NCBI GenBank assembly: GCA_002794465.1
Contig: MTSL01000105.1
Coordinates: forward strand, 29,367 to 93,366
DNA from: Paramicrosporidium saccamoebae
Taxonomy: Eukaryota; Rozellomycota
Reading direction: 5' to 3'
Length of the DNA: 64,000 bases
Both the position numbers and the translations under genes were made by a program. The first letter of the stretch is position 1. Each line of letters opens with the position of its first letter. The notes under the pieces were generated by a model. That model had not been told where the DNA came from. It made no database searches and worked only from the letters and a program-made list of their open reading frames with translations. Of the stretch, positions 41,676-52,521 are shown in pieces.

Positions 41676-44600
41676 TTACATTTGCTCTCCTCCCTGGCGC
41701 AACTTTGCTAGGCGCTCTTTTAAACTTATAATGGTCGAGTCTTTGCTAGGAGTCCCCTCCATACCCTGGGAAGGGCGGATCGGGGTGCGCGGATTAGCGA
41801 CGGGAGAGTCTAGCCGATTCCTCACTGGGGACATCATAGGCTGATCGGGGGTAGTTTTACAAGACTCATCTCCCACCATTCCACCCTGTCCAAACATGCT
41901 CATCTGGATTTTTGCTAGCTGCGTCTTGTAAGACTCGAGGGAAACTATAGATTAATTCAATGAGATGGTCAGCGTACCTCCAGCTCCTGAAGCATCAGAT
42001 TCAAGTGGCGCACGAGATAGCTCAGCTTCAATGTGGGCCAAATTGCGCTTGATATATTTGCAGAAAAAGTTGCCCAGCTTTTCCAGATAAGAATCAATGA
42101 AACTGGCTGCATATGGGTGTTGTCTCTGTAATTCATACAATTCTAAAAGACCTGCCCGTGTATTTGGCTTGGAACAAATTTTGCTGCAAATGTCTTTCAA
42201 CATGTCCTCCAAAGTTTCAACAGACAGCTGGCTAACTGGCTCCTCTGAAACTTGAGCAGGAGGATATCGGAAAAAGTCAAGACCCGAAACGTCGACATTG
42301 TTTGCGGACAACATGGCCCGGATGTAGGACGTCACAAAACTCTGCTCTGCATTGTCGATCTGGCGAACACTGGGGATTATACGATCACCCAAACTGGTAG
42401 CCAGTTCATGAAGGATCGTTTTAACTGTGCGAAGAGGGAGGTCTCCCAGAGGAAGGTTCTGGGCAGCGCGAGTCTTCCACTCCATGGGGGGCAATGAACA
42501 GAAAAAGTGATGGATATGGCTTAAAAGCTCGACGACATCGATTGCGCCGCTCTGGATGGTGGTTGCAAGCTGTTTTGTTAGCTTCCAGAGACACTTCATC
42601 ACATACTCGGAATATTTGTCATCGCTAGTTGGAGGCACCCTGAATGCTTGCTCCAGCAAACTTAATAGGGCACGATAGCTCTTGTTGTGATCGGCACTCT
42701 CGAGACATTTGACCAGGAGGACATTGAGAGCCCTTCCCAATTGATCGCGGTCCTCTAATTGCGAGATTTGTCCACTCACCAAACTCAATAGCGTCTCTCG
42801 GATCAGCATTGTCAAAGTGGAGATTTCAATTTTCGAGATGCAAGTTGGCTCAGCTACGAGAAGAACAAGGGCATTGGTGACGTAACGACAAAGACGGCTC
42901 TTCAGAGTAGCATCCATGTCCATCATTGTGTGCGTACATTCGTGTAGTCTGACTACCAGGACACTAATTAGTGCATCAATCTTGGGCAGAAGAGTAAGTG
43001 GAGTCGCCATAAATTCGTCCAGCCTTTGTAGTGCGGTGATGCATTCGAGATCCGTACTAGTTCCTATCAACTGAATTACGCGCTCAAGAGGATCCTCAAT
43101 TGAGGCAGGCTGATAAAAGCTATTCATTGTGATCGGGAGAGCGGGTGTTGGAGCGACATTGCCATAGGCGGGTGTTCCGTAGACTGAAGGGATTATCGTC
43201 CGCTTGGCAGGCGAGCCAAATTGTGCAGGATCCAAGGTAAAGACTTGGGGGACTGGATCAGAGACTTGCATTTTCTCTACGGCCTCTTCAAATGGATTGC
43301 TCTCCTCTACATCCTCCTCAGGTGGGAGTGTTTTGTCCTTGAACCTCCGGAGCCTTTCTTGGAACATGTCCAGGTCTTTCTGGGATGTTAGAGTCATGTG
43401 TTTGTACAAAGAATCTCCCAAAAGCTCATGAAGCTGAACAAGGACGTTCAGGGCTGCACTGCGTACATGCGAATCGCGATCAGAGATGACGCCTGCAATC
43501 ACCGGAATGTGCTTTGGAGCCTGTACGACCATTAGCCCATTTCTTGAAATCAACACCTCCATTTCGTTTAAGCACTCAACTCGAGCACGGGCACTCTTTG
43601 ACTTGAGTCCGTCGAGGAGAAACACGAATATCTTGCTAGCCGGGTAGACACGACACAGCTGTCTATAGATTCCACGTAGTCTTCCCTTAATGGGTTCTTT
43701 CAGTTCGCCTGCACGCTGCACAAATTGGGGTAAAAAACTGGACGCCTCAACTTCGCTCAGCCTAAGATTTGACTCGTCAATGACGCCAAGGGCGTGTTCA
43801 ATAAGATCAAATGTCTTGATGAGAACTGAAGTGTTGGTATCAAATAGGCGAATTGTCAAGTATTTCAGGATAAGATCGACGTTGGCGAGAAGGCCTTGTT
43901 TCTCATTCCCAGTAGTGATACAGACATCGATAGCGGTCATTCCCGAGACTACATCCTTGAAATCTTCACTGAACAGTAGCTTAATTATGACACTGCTCAC
44001 ATTTCCCTGCAGCTGGTTTTTCAGCAAGTCGCAAAATTCTGAACGGGGCGCATCAAATGTCCATTTTAGTCCACCACGAGATTCCGCATCAATGCGCGCA
44101 GCCTTTACTTGAGCATCCTCTATGATAAATACTTTTCCGGGTATTTCATTTTGCATGTCGCCTTTCTTTGGTGTCCTACCAGTACCAACACCGGCAGCAG
44201 TCTTTTGAGGGGTCTTGGGAATTGTGGTCGTTTTTGGTTGATGCGAGTCAACAATCTGCTTCATCTGAGATAGTAATGCGGGCTTGGCAGCCTGACAAAT
44301 TCTGAGCAGAGCATCACCCGGAATGTAATCGAGCGACACATCAATAAAGTGGACCGCCGCCTTTCGTACTTCAATGGTACGATCTTGCAAGCAGCCGATG
44401 ACTGCAAGCATCAATGCATTTCGCTCCTCGTCTGGACATTTTGTTAGGGAAGCTGGGTTCTCCCCCAGCCAGGTAACAAGCTCTCGACGGAGATTAGGAG
44501 ACTCTCCAGCCAGAAGTGAAGATAAGGCGCTGGCCATACTTCCGAGGGATCCAACAGCCAGTGCGGCCGATAAGAATTTTACAGCGGCTGCCCTAATCTG

Positions 44601-47492
44601 GGGCTTGTTATCGGCCAAAGTAGCTGCGGCTGGTCCAACCACCACGCGCAGCCCCCCATTCTTCTCCAAGGCCGTCCCCATGCCAGCAGCGATAGCACTA
44701 GTGAGCTCAAGAGCCTGTGCGACAAGATTCTTGTTAGCGTCAGAATAACGTGCTTTGAGCTCGGACAGGAAATCGTCTAGAATTATCAGTGATTCTCAAT
44801 GAACGCTTACTATTGGTGATTTTCAGTCGGCTCCCACTTTTACTGACCAAATCCAGCGCCTTGTCCATTGCTTCCTTTCTAATCTTCCAGTTCGGATCGG
44901 CCAATTCGCTGATTAGCTCATTTAGAGCAGCTGTCAAGTCATTCCTGGGAATGATATCTTCCGCTGGGGCCGTGTCAAGATCCATTGGAACACAAGGTCC
45001 AGGTTGATTACTGGCTTGGCCAATGGACCGGATTTTTTTAATAGGCTTTGGAATGGGCTCTGCTGCAACTTTGGTAAACTCTCCATCAATAATGGACATT
45101 TGAGCGGGGGGCAAATCGAGGTACATGGACTTGAGGTCATTGCCCAGGTAACAGCGAAGCACGACAGCCATTTTGAGTGCAGCAGTTCGGATCGCGACAT
45201 TTGAATTTGTAATCCCTGTTTTTGACAAGGACACTGCGAGCTGGATATCCAGTCCAGATATACCGAAATCGAGGATCGATGAAGCCAGCCAATTGAACAA
45301 TTCGGTGAGAACTTTAGGGCTCTTTTGCTTGGAAACCAGACCCTCAAGACACTGACAAACAAATGCTAGTCCAATACTTTCGGTGATGGTGATCAAAAGC
45401 AAACTGACTCCCATACCAAGCTTGGGGTCTGCAAATTTCTCAATAACACTTGGAATAAGAAGCGATGCGGCCTCGGGACTGAATGAATTTTTTTCAGAGA
45501 ACAATGTGAGAAGGGACAATACTTTTCCAAGGACTTGGAAATTGCTCTCTTTCCATCCCGGGCTACAGCTGAAGCAACGAACAAGAATTTCAGAATCCAC
45601 CTCGGCTGGAAAGACAATTTCAAATTTCGAGTATATTGATTCAATGGCGCTGACGCGATTCTTCCAGTTTGCATCTGCCAGCCCGGAGATTACCTCCTCG
45701 CCAACCAAAGATCTCATAACTTCCAAAGACCTTTCATTTGAATGACTGAAGCTTAAGGTGGCGAGTGTCTTGGGAGCGGATGGTTGAGGTGGAGGCTTAG
45801 CCTTTACAGGTGCATGTACAGGAGCGGCTACTGGCGCAGGAATGACCTTGGGGATCTCGGGAGCTGAAATAGTGGACTGTGATCCTTTTGAGGTATCAAT
45901 GACCTTTGCCAGTTTAATTTTGTCAAGTCTATCAAGAAACGGAGTGACCTGCTTCTCACCACCAACCTTGACCAGAACAGCGAGAACGTTGGCAGCAGCA
46001 TCACGAACATCGGATGTTCCATCATCCATACAAGGAATGACGATATCGGAAATGGTCTTAATTTCCTTCTTTGCTTGCGGCTGGCGGAATGCTCGAGGTA
46101 AGGCTCTGCTTATCCAAGCGAGCGTTTCAGCCTTCACTTGTGGGTTCTTGTGCTTCAAGAAAGGACCATAGGCTTCGGCTAGTTCAGCGGCACATGAAAT
46201 TGTGTGAATCATTGCATCGAGAGCTGCACGTAGGGCCTCTGTAACCGTCTTGTTCTTCTCTTTGCACCGTTCCAGGAGTGCGGAAATCACTTCATTCCGA
46301 TGACATGCAAATCCCTTTCGAAGCCCTTCGGCTAAAGCAGCTAAACAGTGAGCGTCTGCAGTCACTACAACAACATTGACGTCTGCCAATTTCTATATAG
46401 TTAGTACCGAAATGGCCCCACTATAATATACCTTGACGAGAATGTTTACCAAAGAGCCGAATTGTCCCTCTTCAATTTTTGGAACTTTTATCACCGCCAA
46501 CAAAGAATCCAGCGCATCCTTGCGATCTTTCCATTTGGTCGACTCGAGACCTTCGTAAAAGCCTGCTGGAATTTTGTCGAGCACATTGATAGGATCGCTC
46601 AGAGAATACGAGTCAATGATAGCGGACATTGATCCCGAACTCTCCCCCAGCTCATCACCTAGTGGCATGGCTTGACGCTCTTCTACTCCCCCAGTCGTTG
46701 TGGAGTCGGTGGGTTGTTCACAGCGCCGCCACCGAAGAGGACGCACCGTCCCAGAATCAGGCGCAGTCTTTGTGATTTGGTCCTGTAGCTCTTTTACCTG
46801 CACGGGCTTCAGGCCGTCAAAGAACGAATTAATAGACGGTCCAATCCACCTCGCCAATTCAAGCACCAAGGATGTACCCTCTGCACGCACGTTTTTATCC
46901 GAGTGTTGAAAAACTGCGGGAATGTGCTTAATAATGCTCTTCACTCCGGCGGTATTGGCACCAAAGTTACGTACAATTTCAGTCATGGAATTAATAGACG
47001 AGGCGACAAGTTTTGGTTGTTTGTGCGTGACAAACGTGCCCAACTCATTCTACGATTAGATGGGATCGCAGGATTTGAGTGTACCATTACCGGCTCTGCC
47101 GCATCAACGGCGACAAATTCGAGTAAAATCTCTAAAGTGCGACTCTTTGTGCCGCCTCTAGCCGCGCCCAGCCCCTTTTCAATTAATGTTGTCAATACCA
47201 ATGGTCTCAATCTACAAATCAGGCGGCAAATGTGGCTATACCTCGTAGCCGACTCTGATAACTCTACAAATGCCTGTAGCGCATTCAGTGCTGCGTCAAG
47301 AGCCGCTGCATTGCTTTCCACGGGCGCCTTCCGCATACTGTCAAAGTGGTCTCGGAACAGTGCGTCCTTTCCAGAGGTGGTCTGTCGGAAGGTGCGCGCC
47401 AGCTCCTCATAGGCACTAAGACGTGCCTTCCAATGCTTATGAGAGAGTCGATCATCAATGGAGAGGGAGCTAAAGTTTTCGTCGTCCTCCAT
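41676..47492 (-). CDS. STU2: XMAP215/Stu2/ch-TOG microtubule polymerase
   Basis: Microtubule plus-end polymerase. About 1,880 residues from ATG 47492 (MEDDENFSSLSIDDRLSHKHWKARL) to MSMFGQGGMVG near the C-terminus. Introns of 34-41 nt, each confirmed by frame. Repeated TOG domains made of HEAT repeats (for example LESTKWKDRKDALDSLLAVI, LADPNWKIRKEAMDKALDL). The length equals animal or slime-mould proteins with five TOGs, against two in yeast Stu2/Alp14. A Lys-Thr-rich basic linker (about residue 1,100) could bind the lattice. Confidence 0.93.
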
Positions 47493-47557
47493 ACCGCGCT
47501 ACTCAAAAGCCCGCCAAACGAAAATTGTTTACATAAAGTTGAAAGTAGAGACTCTAT

Positions 47558-47835
47558 TGATGAGCGAACTTGTTTTTATAAAAGTATGTGGTTCCTTTAT
47601 AAGCAGCCATCCTTAATGTCGCGTAGTGAGGATAAATAGTATGGACTATCAGGCGGAAAGGGGGGGTTTGTTCACTGTTAATCCTAGAATAGTATGGATA
47701 CACATCTCACTGTCCTCAAATACCCAACCAATCAATCCTCTACCTCTACGTCACACTTAATATGACAGGGACGAATCGTGGGATCGCTATCTGGGTCAAA
47801 CTTCCTAATGACCAGTGGATGCTGCTTAAAAGACT
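47558..47835 (+). repeat. Repeat R2, copy interrupted by a MITE
   Basis: Left part 47558-47616 (gatgagcgaacttg...cctttataagcagccatccttaa) and right part 47756-47835 (cttaatatgacagg...gatcgctatctgggtc...gtggatgctg) match the continuous R2 copy at 52291-52420. The MITE at 47617-47755 splits it. Confidence 0.85.
47617..47755 (-). mobile_element. MITE-like element, copy E, with CTTAA target duplication
   Basis: 139 bp, inverted relative to copy A and lacking about 28 bp of its middle. It is flanked by CTTAA on the left (47612-47616) and on the right (47756-47760). The empty R2 site at 52291-52420 has a single CTTAA at the same place. Confidence 0.85.
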
Positions 47836-47893
47836 CTTTTAACTCCGGCCTCAAATAAATACCCTCCCAGTTTATAAAATTTCCCTCGCCGAC

Positions 47894-49198
47894 TCAGCTC
47901 AGAGTCGGCGATACAGATTTTATTGCTATAAGAGCCATATTCCTGGGACTGTGGCTCGGATCGAGAACTGCTTGGAGGCTTACTTTGGCCGAGGGGAGGA
48001 GCTCTTTAATGTAATGATATCGATCACAGAGAATGGTGGCCTCGACGACAGGTCCAAGGAGCGCCCGCATCGACCACATGAACGCCAACAGCTTTTCAAG
48101 ATGTCGGTGTGACTCGTAGAGAAGATCAAGTTCTGAAGCATCAGGAGGAGGAATATTTAAATTGTTGAATCCGCATGTGGCATATTGTGAAAATGATTCC
48201 AACGCGGAATCAGGAATATTTCCGACTTTGGTCTCGACCATGCAATCGCCAACAAATTTTTTAACAGCCAATTCTAACAGGGCGCGATAAAAGTGACGCC
48301 TGAGAAAGTTTTTCGTTTTCTGAGGCCGCAGTCCCCATCTGGAAGGTGCTTGGCAGGCAACCATCTTCATATTCCTCGTCAGGGGAATACTAATATTACT
48401 AGAAACTCTTTTGGACATTGGAAAGTGTTGACCTGCCAAAGTTTCGTCGATTAGATTGTAACAGCAGGCAACATTAAACAACACTGACGCACTACAATTG
48501 CAAAAGATCTGTACCATACTCTCAGATAAAGATCCACAAGCATGCAGTGAATACATCAAATAGTCACCGTGCACAGAATCTGGACACATCATTTTGTCAA
48601 TCTCATCACCTGATTTGTCGGCACTGAGATATACTTGCCTCAGATGAAGACGAGCCTTTGCATCCCCAGCATCTTGAAGACGAGTGATGGTGCCATGTAC
48701 CTGGATGTCAGAACACTCGACTGCAACAATGGTGTAGTCTTCATTCATTTTAAGCAGCTCCATTGCCAGATATCCCTGCCCTGCGCCGACATCGACTGCA
48801 AGGTTAAGATTTTCGCGTTTCATTAGTTCACACAGAGTACTGCTTAATACCTCCACTTCATAAGACTTTTTTTGTTTGACGTTGCGTCGCTTATCCGGAT
48901 CCGAGTACGCTTTTTGCGGCGAATGGTGCAGAAATGAGCATTTGTAACAATCGCGAGCAAACTTTTCAACTGGACAGGAGGGTACGGCTGATTTTAGGGA
49001 GAGCAAGTCGATAAAACCATCGGCATAGTCGTCGTCAGGCGTGCTTTCAGCAAAAATCCTCCAAGGTTCAGGTATTTTGTCACACAGACTCCAGTAATTA
49101 GCCGTGATAAAGTCAACAATACGAAATTCAGCCAGCCAAGCGTACTCGCATAGCAGCTGTAAGGCCTCCTCTAAAGGGAAATCCTTTGCAACATCCAT
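47894..49198 (-). CDS. METTL25/RRNAD1-like methyltransferase
   Basis: 434 residues from ATG 49198 (MDVAKDFPLEEALQLL). A SAM-binding core lies in the middle: LAVDVGAGQGYLAMELLKM, then TIVAVECSD, with the family motifs YSLHACGSLSESM and FNVACCYNLIDE. The METTL25 group carries LHACGDL and GCCYN; ACCYN here is a mild variant. Human METTL25B/RRNAD1 and fungal homologues have unclear substrates. Single exon. Confidence 0.85.
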   Translation of the reverse strand: MDVAKDFPLEEALQLLCEYAWLAEFRIVDFITANYWSLCDKIPEPWRIFAESTPDDDYADGFIDLLSLKSAVPSCPVEKFARDCYKCSFLHHSPQKAYSDPDKRRNVKQKKSYEVEVLSSTLCELMKRENLNLAVDVGAGQGYLAMELLKMNEDYTIVAVECSDIQVHGTITRLQDAGDAKARLHLRQVYLSADKSGDEIDKMMCPDSVHGDYLMYSLHACGSLSESMVQIFCNCSASVLFNVACCYNLIDETLAGQHFPMSKRVSSNISIPLTRNMKMVACQAPSRWGLRPQKTKNFLRRHFYRALLELAVKKFVGDCMVETKVGNIPDSALESFSQYATCGFNNLNIPPPDASELDLLYESHRHLEKLLAFMWSMRALLGPVVEATILCDRYHYIKELLPSAKVSLQAVLDPSHSPRNMALIAIKSVSPTLS

Positions 49199-49239
49199 GA
49201 AGGAAATCCCTGGAACGGCAACCAAAATGTGATACCATC

Positions 49240-49423
49240 ATGAATGCCACTATTTTGTCTGTATGGCTATGGATCTAAGACTATTCTGTCTACAGAGTCG
49301 GGGGGTTTGGAAGTCCTCGCTTGTAACGCCGTGGATTTAGTAGTACTCATTTGTAACGTCATGGAATTGTGACGTAGAGGGTTGATTAGTTGGGTATTTG
49401 TGTGCTAGAGTGGATCGCTTTGC
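49240..49423 (+). mobile_element. MITE-like element, copy F, broken by gap, with degenerate repeat before it
   Basis: 49368-49423 reads tgtgacgtagagggttgatt...agtggatcgctttgc, identical in form to the start of copy A, then meets the N run. About 49250-49367 contains a degenerate repeat (ttgtaacgccgtggatttag, ttgtaacgtcatggaa). Confidence 0.75.
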
Positions 49424-49629
49424 NNNNNNNNNNNNNNNNNNNNNNNNNNNNNNNNNNNNNNNNNNNNNNNNNNNNNNNNNNNNNNNNNNNNNNNNNNNNN
49501 NNNNNNNNNNNNNNNNNNNNNNNNNNNNNNNNNNNNNNNNNNNNNNNNNNNNNNNNNNNNNNNNNNNNNNNNNNNNNNNNNNNNNNNNNNNNNNNNNNNN
49601 NNNNNNNNNNNNNNNNNNNNNNNNNNNNN
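49424..49629. other. Assembly gap (206 N)
   Basis: Unknown sequence. It begins inside MITE copy F, so repeat collapse is the probable cause. Translations across it are meaningless. Confidence 0.98.
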
Positions 49630-49648
49630 GGATCTATTAATATCTTGT

Positions 49649-52027
49649 CTACAGTACCATGGGTCTATCATTGTTCCTGATATCTTCTTCAGAGAGCATT
49701 GTGCTCCCAACCTGTGCCTTTGCGTCGAATGGCTGCGCCATTTCCCTAAAAAACCTTACACCAAGCTGTACGGCCATGTCTGCCGACAAGTTAACATTTG
49801 TTTCCAAAATTGCCTGAGTCAGCCACTTTGGTAGTTTGGCCCGTTTGTCATAGCGTGCAAAGCGTTTATCGGCGAGCACCATCAGACCGTAATCGTTTTT
49901 GCCACGGAGCACACGACCTAGACACTGCGCAGCGTGTCGAAGAGCGTCGAATGTGAGAAAATCATTCTCACGAATTCCGTATTGTTCACGCATGTATTCC
50001 AGACGGGCTTTTAGAATGCGGCTCTCAGTGTACTGATACGGAATACCAAACATAATGACCGCTCGTCCGTAGTGATGATCAAAATCGATTCCTTCTGACA
50101 CCTTTCCTCTGGCTACAGATAGCAAAACAGCCCCCCTTCCATTATCACAAGCCCGACGATAGTTTTCAAGGGCAATAGACGTTTCAACACTGTCAGGCGT
50201 TTCAATGAAGAGCAATTTGTGTCGAAGCACTTCGTTAAGGATGCCCATCTCATGCCACATGGTGACTATCATTTCCAGATAAATGTAACTCGGGAAGAAA
50301 CAAACCAGTCCATCAGGGGTGATGCGACAAAAATCCAACAGCAGGTTACCATAATTTCGCACAACAGCTGGATCATTTCTAATCTCAAAACGAGACGTCA
50401 TAGACACTTGATCGCTTCCTCGCGTCACAATTAACGGACATACAATATTCCGAGACAAAGTCATTGGGAAGCTTTGCATCAGGACTGTGCTAAAATTGAG
50501 GATTTTTGGGTACATGTCAAGAGGAGACAGTGTACCCGATGTGATAATCACACTCTGAAATCGAGAAAATACAGGCTTGATGGCAATTGTTGCGTCGAGA
50601 CAACAGAGATGAAGAACGGGGTTTGGCACAGAGGGGGCCTGATCTTCAAACGGTTCTAGAATCACCAGAAATCCCTTTGGATAAGTGGCGACAATAGTTG
50701 CAAAGTTTGCAACTCGCTGCAGGGCACTCAGCTCGTCGAGTCTGGCCAATTCCAGCGTCTTGACAAGACTCTGCAGACGCTCAGCACAAAATCGCAATGG
50801 TTTCCTCTCAATAGTAGTCGCATCTCGAACACTCTGAATAAATGCAGTGGGTGATTCCGTAATCACATGGGGCGTACGCAGCTTTGTCTTTAAATATTCC
50901 ACAAATCGACGAAGAAAAGCGACAAAATGCTCTCCTTGACGAATATTCCCCGGAACGACTTCTTGCAACAGCTCGTCTGGGATGACAGGATTTGCCATTA
51001 TTTCATCCGCCAGACGACCTTCGTTTGTTCTTCGGAGCCCTTCAACCAACCTCGTATACTCGTCGCGTAAACGCTCTGCGTCTGTTGACTTTATTTCCTG
51101 AATACGCTCGGCAAGTTTCTGTACGCTCCTTGAGGCTGCATCCAAAGTTCGACGATTAATATCAACACTTAGAGACTCTATGCAGACATTATCAATGTTG
51201 TGGGCTTCGTCAAAAACGACAATTGCATCTTTAGGAAGATCCCGCGAGACTAACTCGGCCACCTTGGGATCGAGCAAGTAGTAATAACTGTAGATAATCA
51301 CATTGGCCTGTTGAAGCATCAACCGGGAAAGAAAGTATGGACAGAGACCATTTTCTTGGCCGTACTCTTTCAAATCTTCCATTGTATACACTCCAGAGGG
51401 AATGGAGAGACCGCGACTACCACCGAGCTCTTCAATATTTTCATAAAATCGACATGTCTTTACTTGCTCTCCTGGATGTGTTCGGGCTCTCTGTCGCACC
51501 CAAGAAGCTGTCAAACTGTGACATTTCGAATCAATGGCCTTTCCAACCTTTTCGGAAACGACTTCTGAATTAATACAAAGATTACGACGAGACGAAAGTC
51601 CTATTCCCAGAAACTTGAGCTTATCTCCCGTGACCTTTTCCCGATAAGCAATGAGCCGTTTCAACTCTGCCAATGCTTTGTCGATTTCGGGAACAGTGCG
51701 TGTGCAATACACCAACTTGCAGCTTCCAGGATGGGCCTACAAATGAATTCCTGAGCACTGATTATCTTGGTACGATTTGATAGGAAAGAATGAAGGAAAG
51801 AAGAGTGATAGTCTTTCCTGTCCCGGAGGGCATCTCCAATAGCCCATGGCCCTATGATTCAGAACACGGCATAATGGCAGTGTACTTTTGCATCCAAAAT
51901 CTTCTTTAGCTCTATCATATAGGCGTACTGCTCTGGGTAAATATAGTCATATGGAAAGTATATTGTCAGCCCGTCAATTTCAAACCTACAAGAGATGAGC
52001 TGACTGAATGATTTGTAGATACTTCAT
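49649..52027 (-). CDS. RAD3: TFIIH helicase Rad3/XPD
   Basis: 5'-3' Fe-S DNA helicase for nucleotide-excision repair and transcription. A five-base first exon part (ATGAA) joins through a 37-nt intron to give [20 protein letters not shown], the family start. Two more introns (34 and 37 nt) restore [13 protein letters not shown] (Walker A). DEAHN is in [13 protein letters not shown]. The four Fe-S cysteines are seen in [23 protein letters not shown] and GLCPYF. Motif VI is [16 protein letters not shown], as in yeast Rad3. About 760 residues. Confidence 0.96.
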
Positions 52028-52290
52028 ACAAGGCCGAAAAGATAATTTAATAAAATGTGTACCCGGTTCTGATTTGTAATGCAAATATTGAGGTTGGTGG
52101 CTGTAGCGTATTGCGAGGTCTGTGTCTGTAGCGTAAATAACGACTGGGGGCTTTGACTCACAAAGGTTGCAAAGTTTCTGCCTGTAGCAACGACCGAGGG
52201 ATCTTGATCCGCAGGTCTACTTTATAGTAGGGGTAACGCGACTGAAGGACCTGATCCGTAAATATGCTATGCAATATTATATGTTATGTG
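52028..52290. other. Degenerate repeat upstream of RAD3
   Basis: Recurring phrases (ctgtagcgtat, ctgtagcgtaaataacgac, ctgtagcaacgaccgaggg) about 45-60 bp apart suggest an eroded tandem repeat. Nothing coding is seen. Confidence 0.5.
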
Positions 52291-52420
52291 TTGATGGGTG
52301 AACTTGCTTTTATTAAAGTACATGGCTTCTTTATAGGCGGCCGTCCTTAATATAACCAGACTAGACTGTGAGACCGCTATCTGGGTCGGACTCACCGATA
52401 GTAAATGGATGCTGTTTAAC
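52291..52420 (+). repeat. Dispersed repeat R2, uninterrupted copy (empty site)
   Basis: Reads ttgatgggtgaacttgc... through ggccgtccttaatataacc to ctatctgggtcggactcacc and ggatgctg, without interruption. It is the pre-insertion version of 47558-47835. Other relatives lie at 61013-61128 and 4027-4122, both inverted. Confidence 0.8.
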
Positions 52421-52521
52421 ATTATGCTTTACTCCTTCGGTATGTCCTTTCACAATTCTACTATTACTTTACATTTATGACGGTCCAGACTCCACAAGTC
52501 GGTATTTATTAAAAACTAGTA

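Noticed and set aside
49390-49710. Open frames spanning the N run
   Set aside because: They consist mainly of unknown bases.
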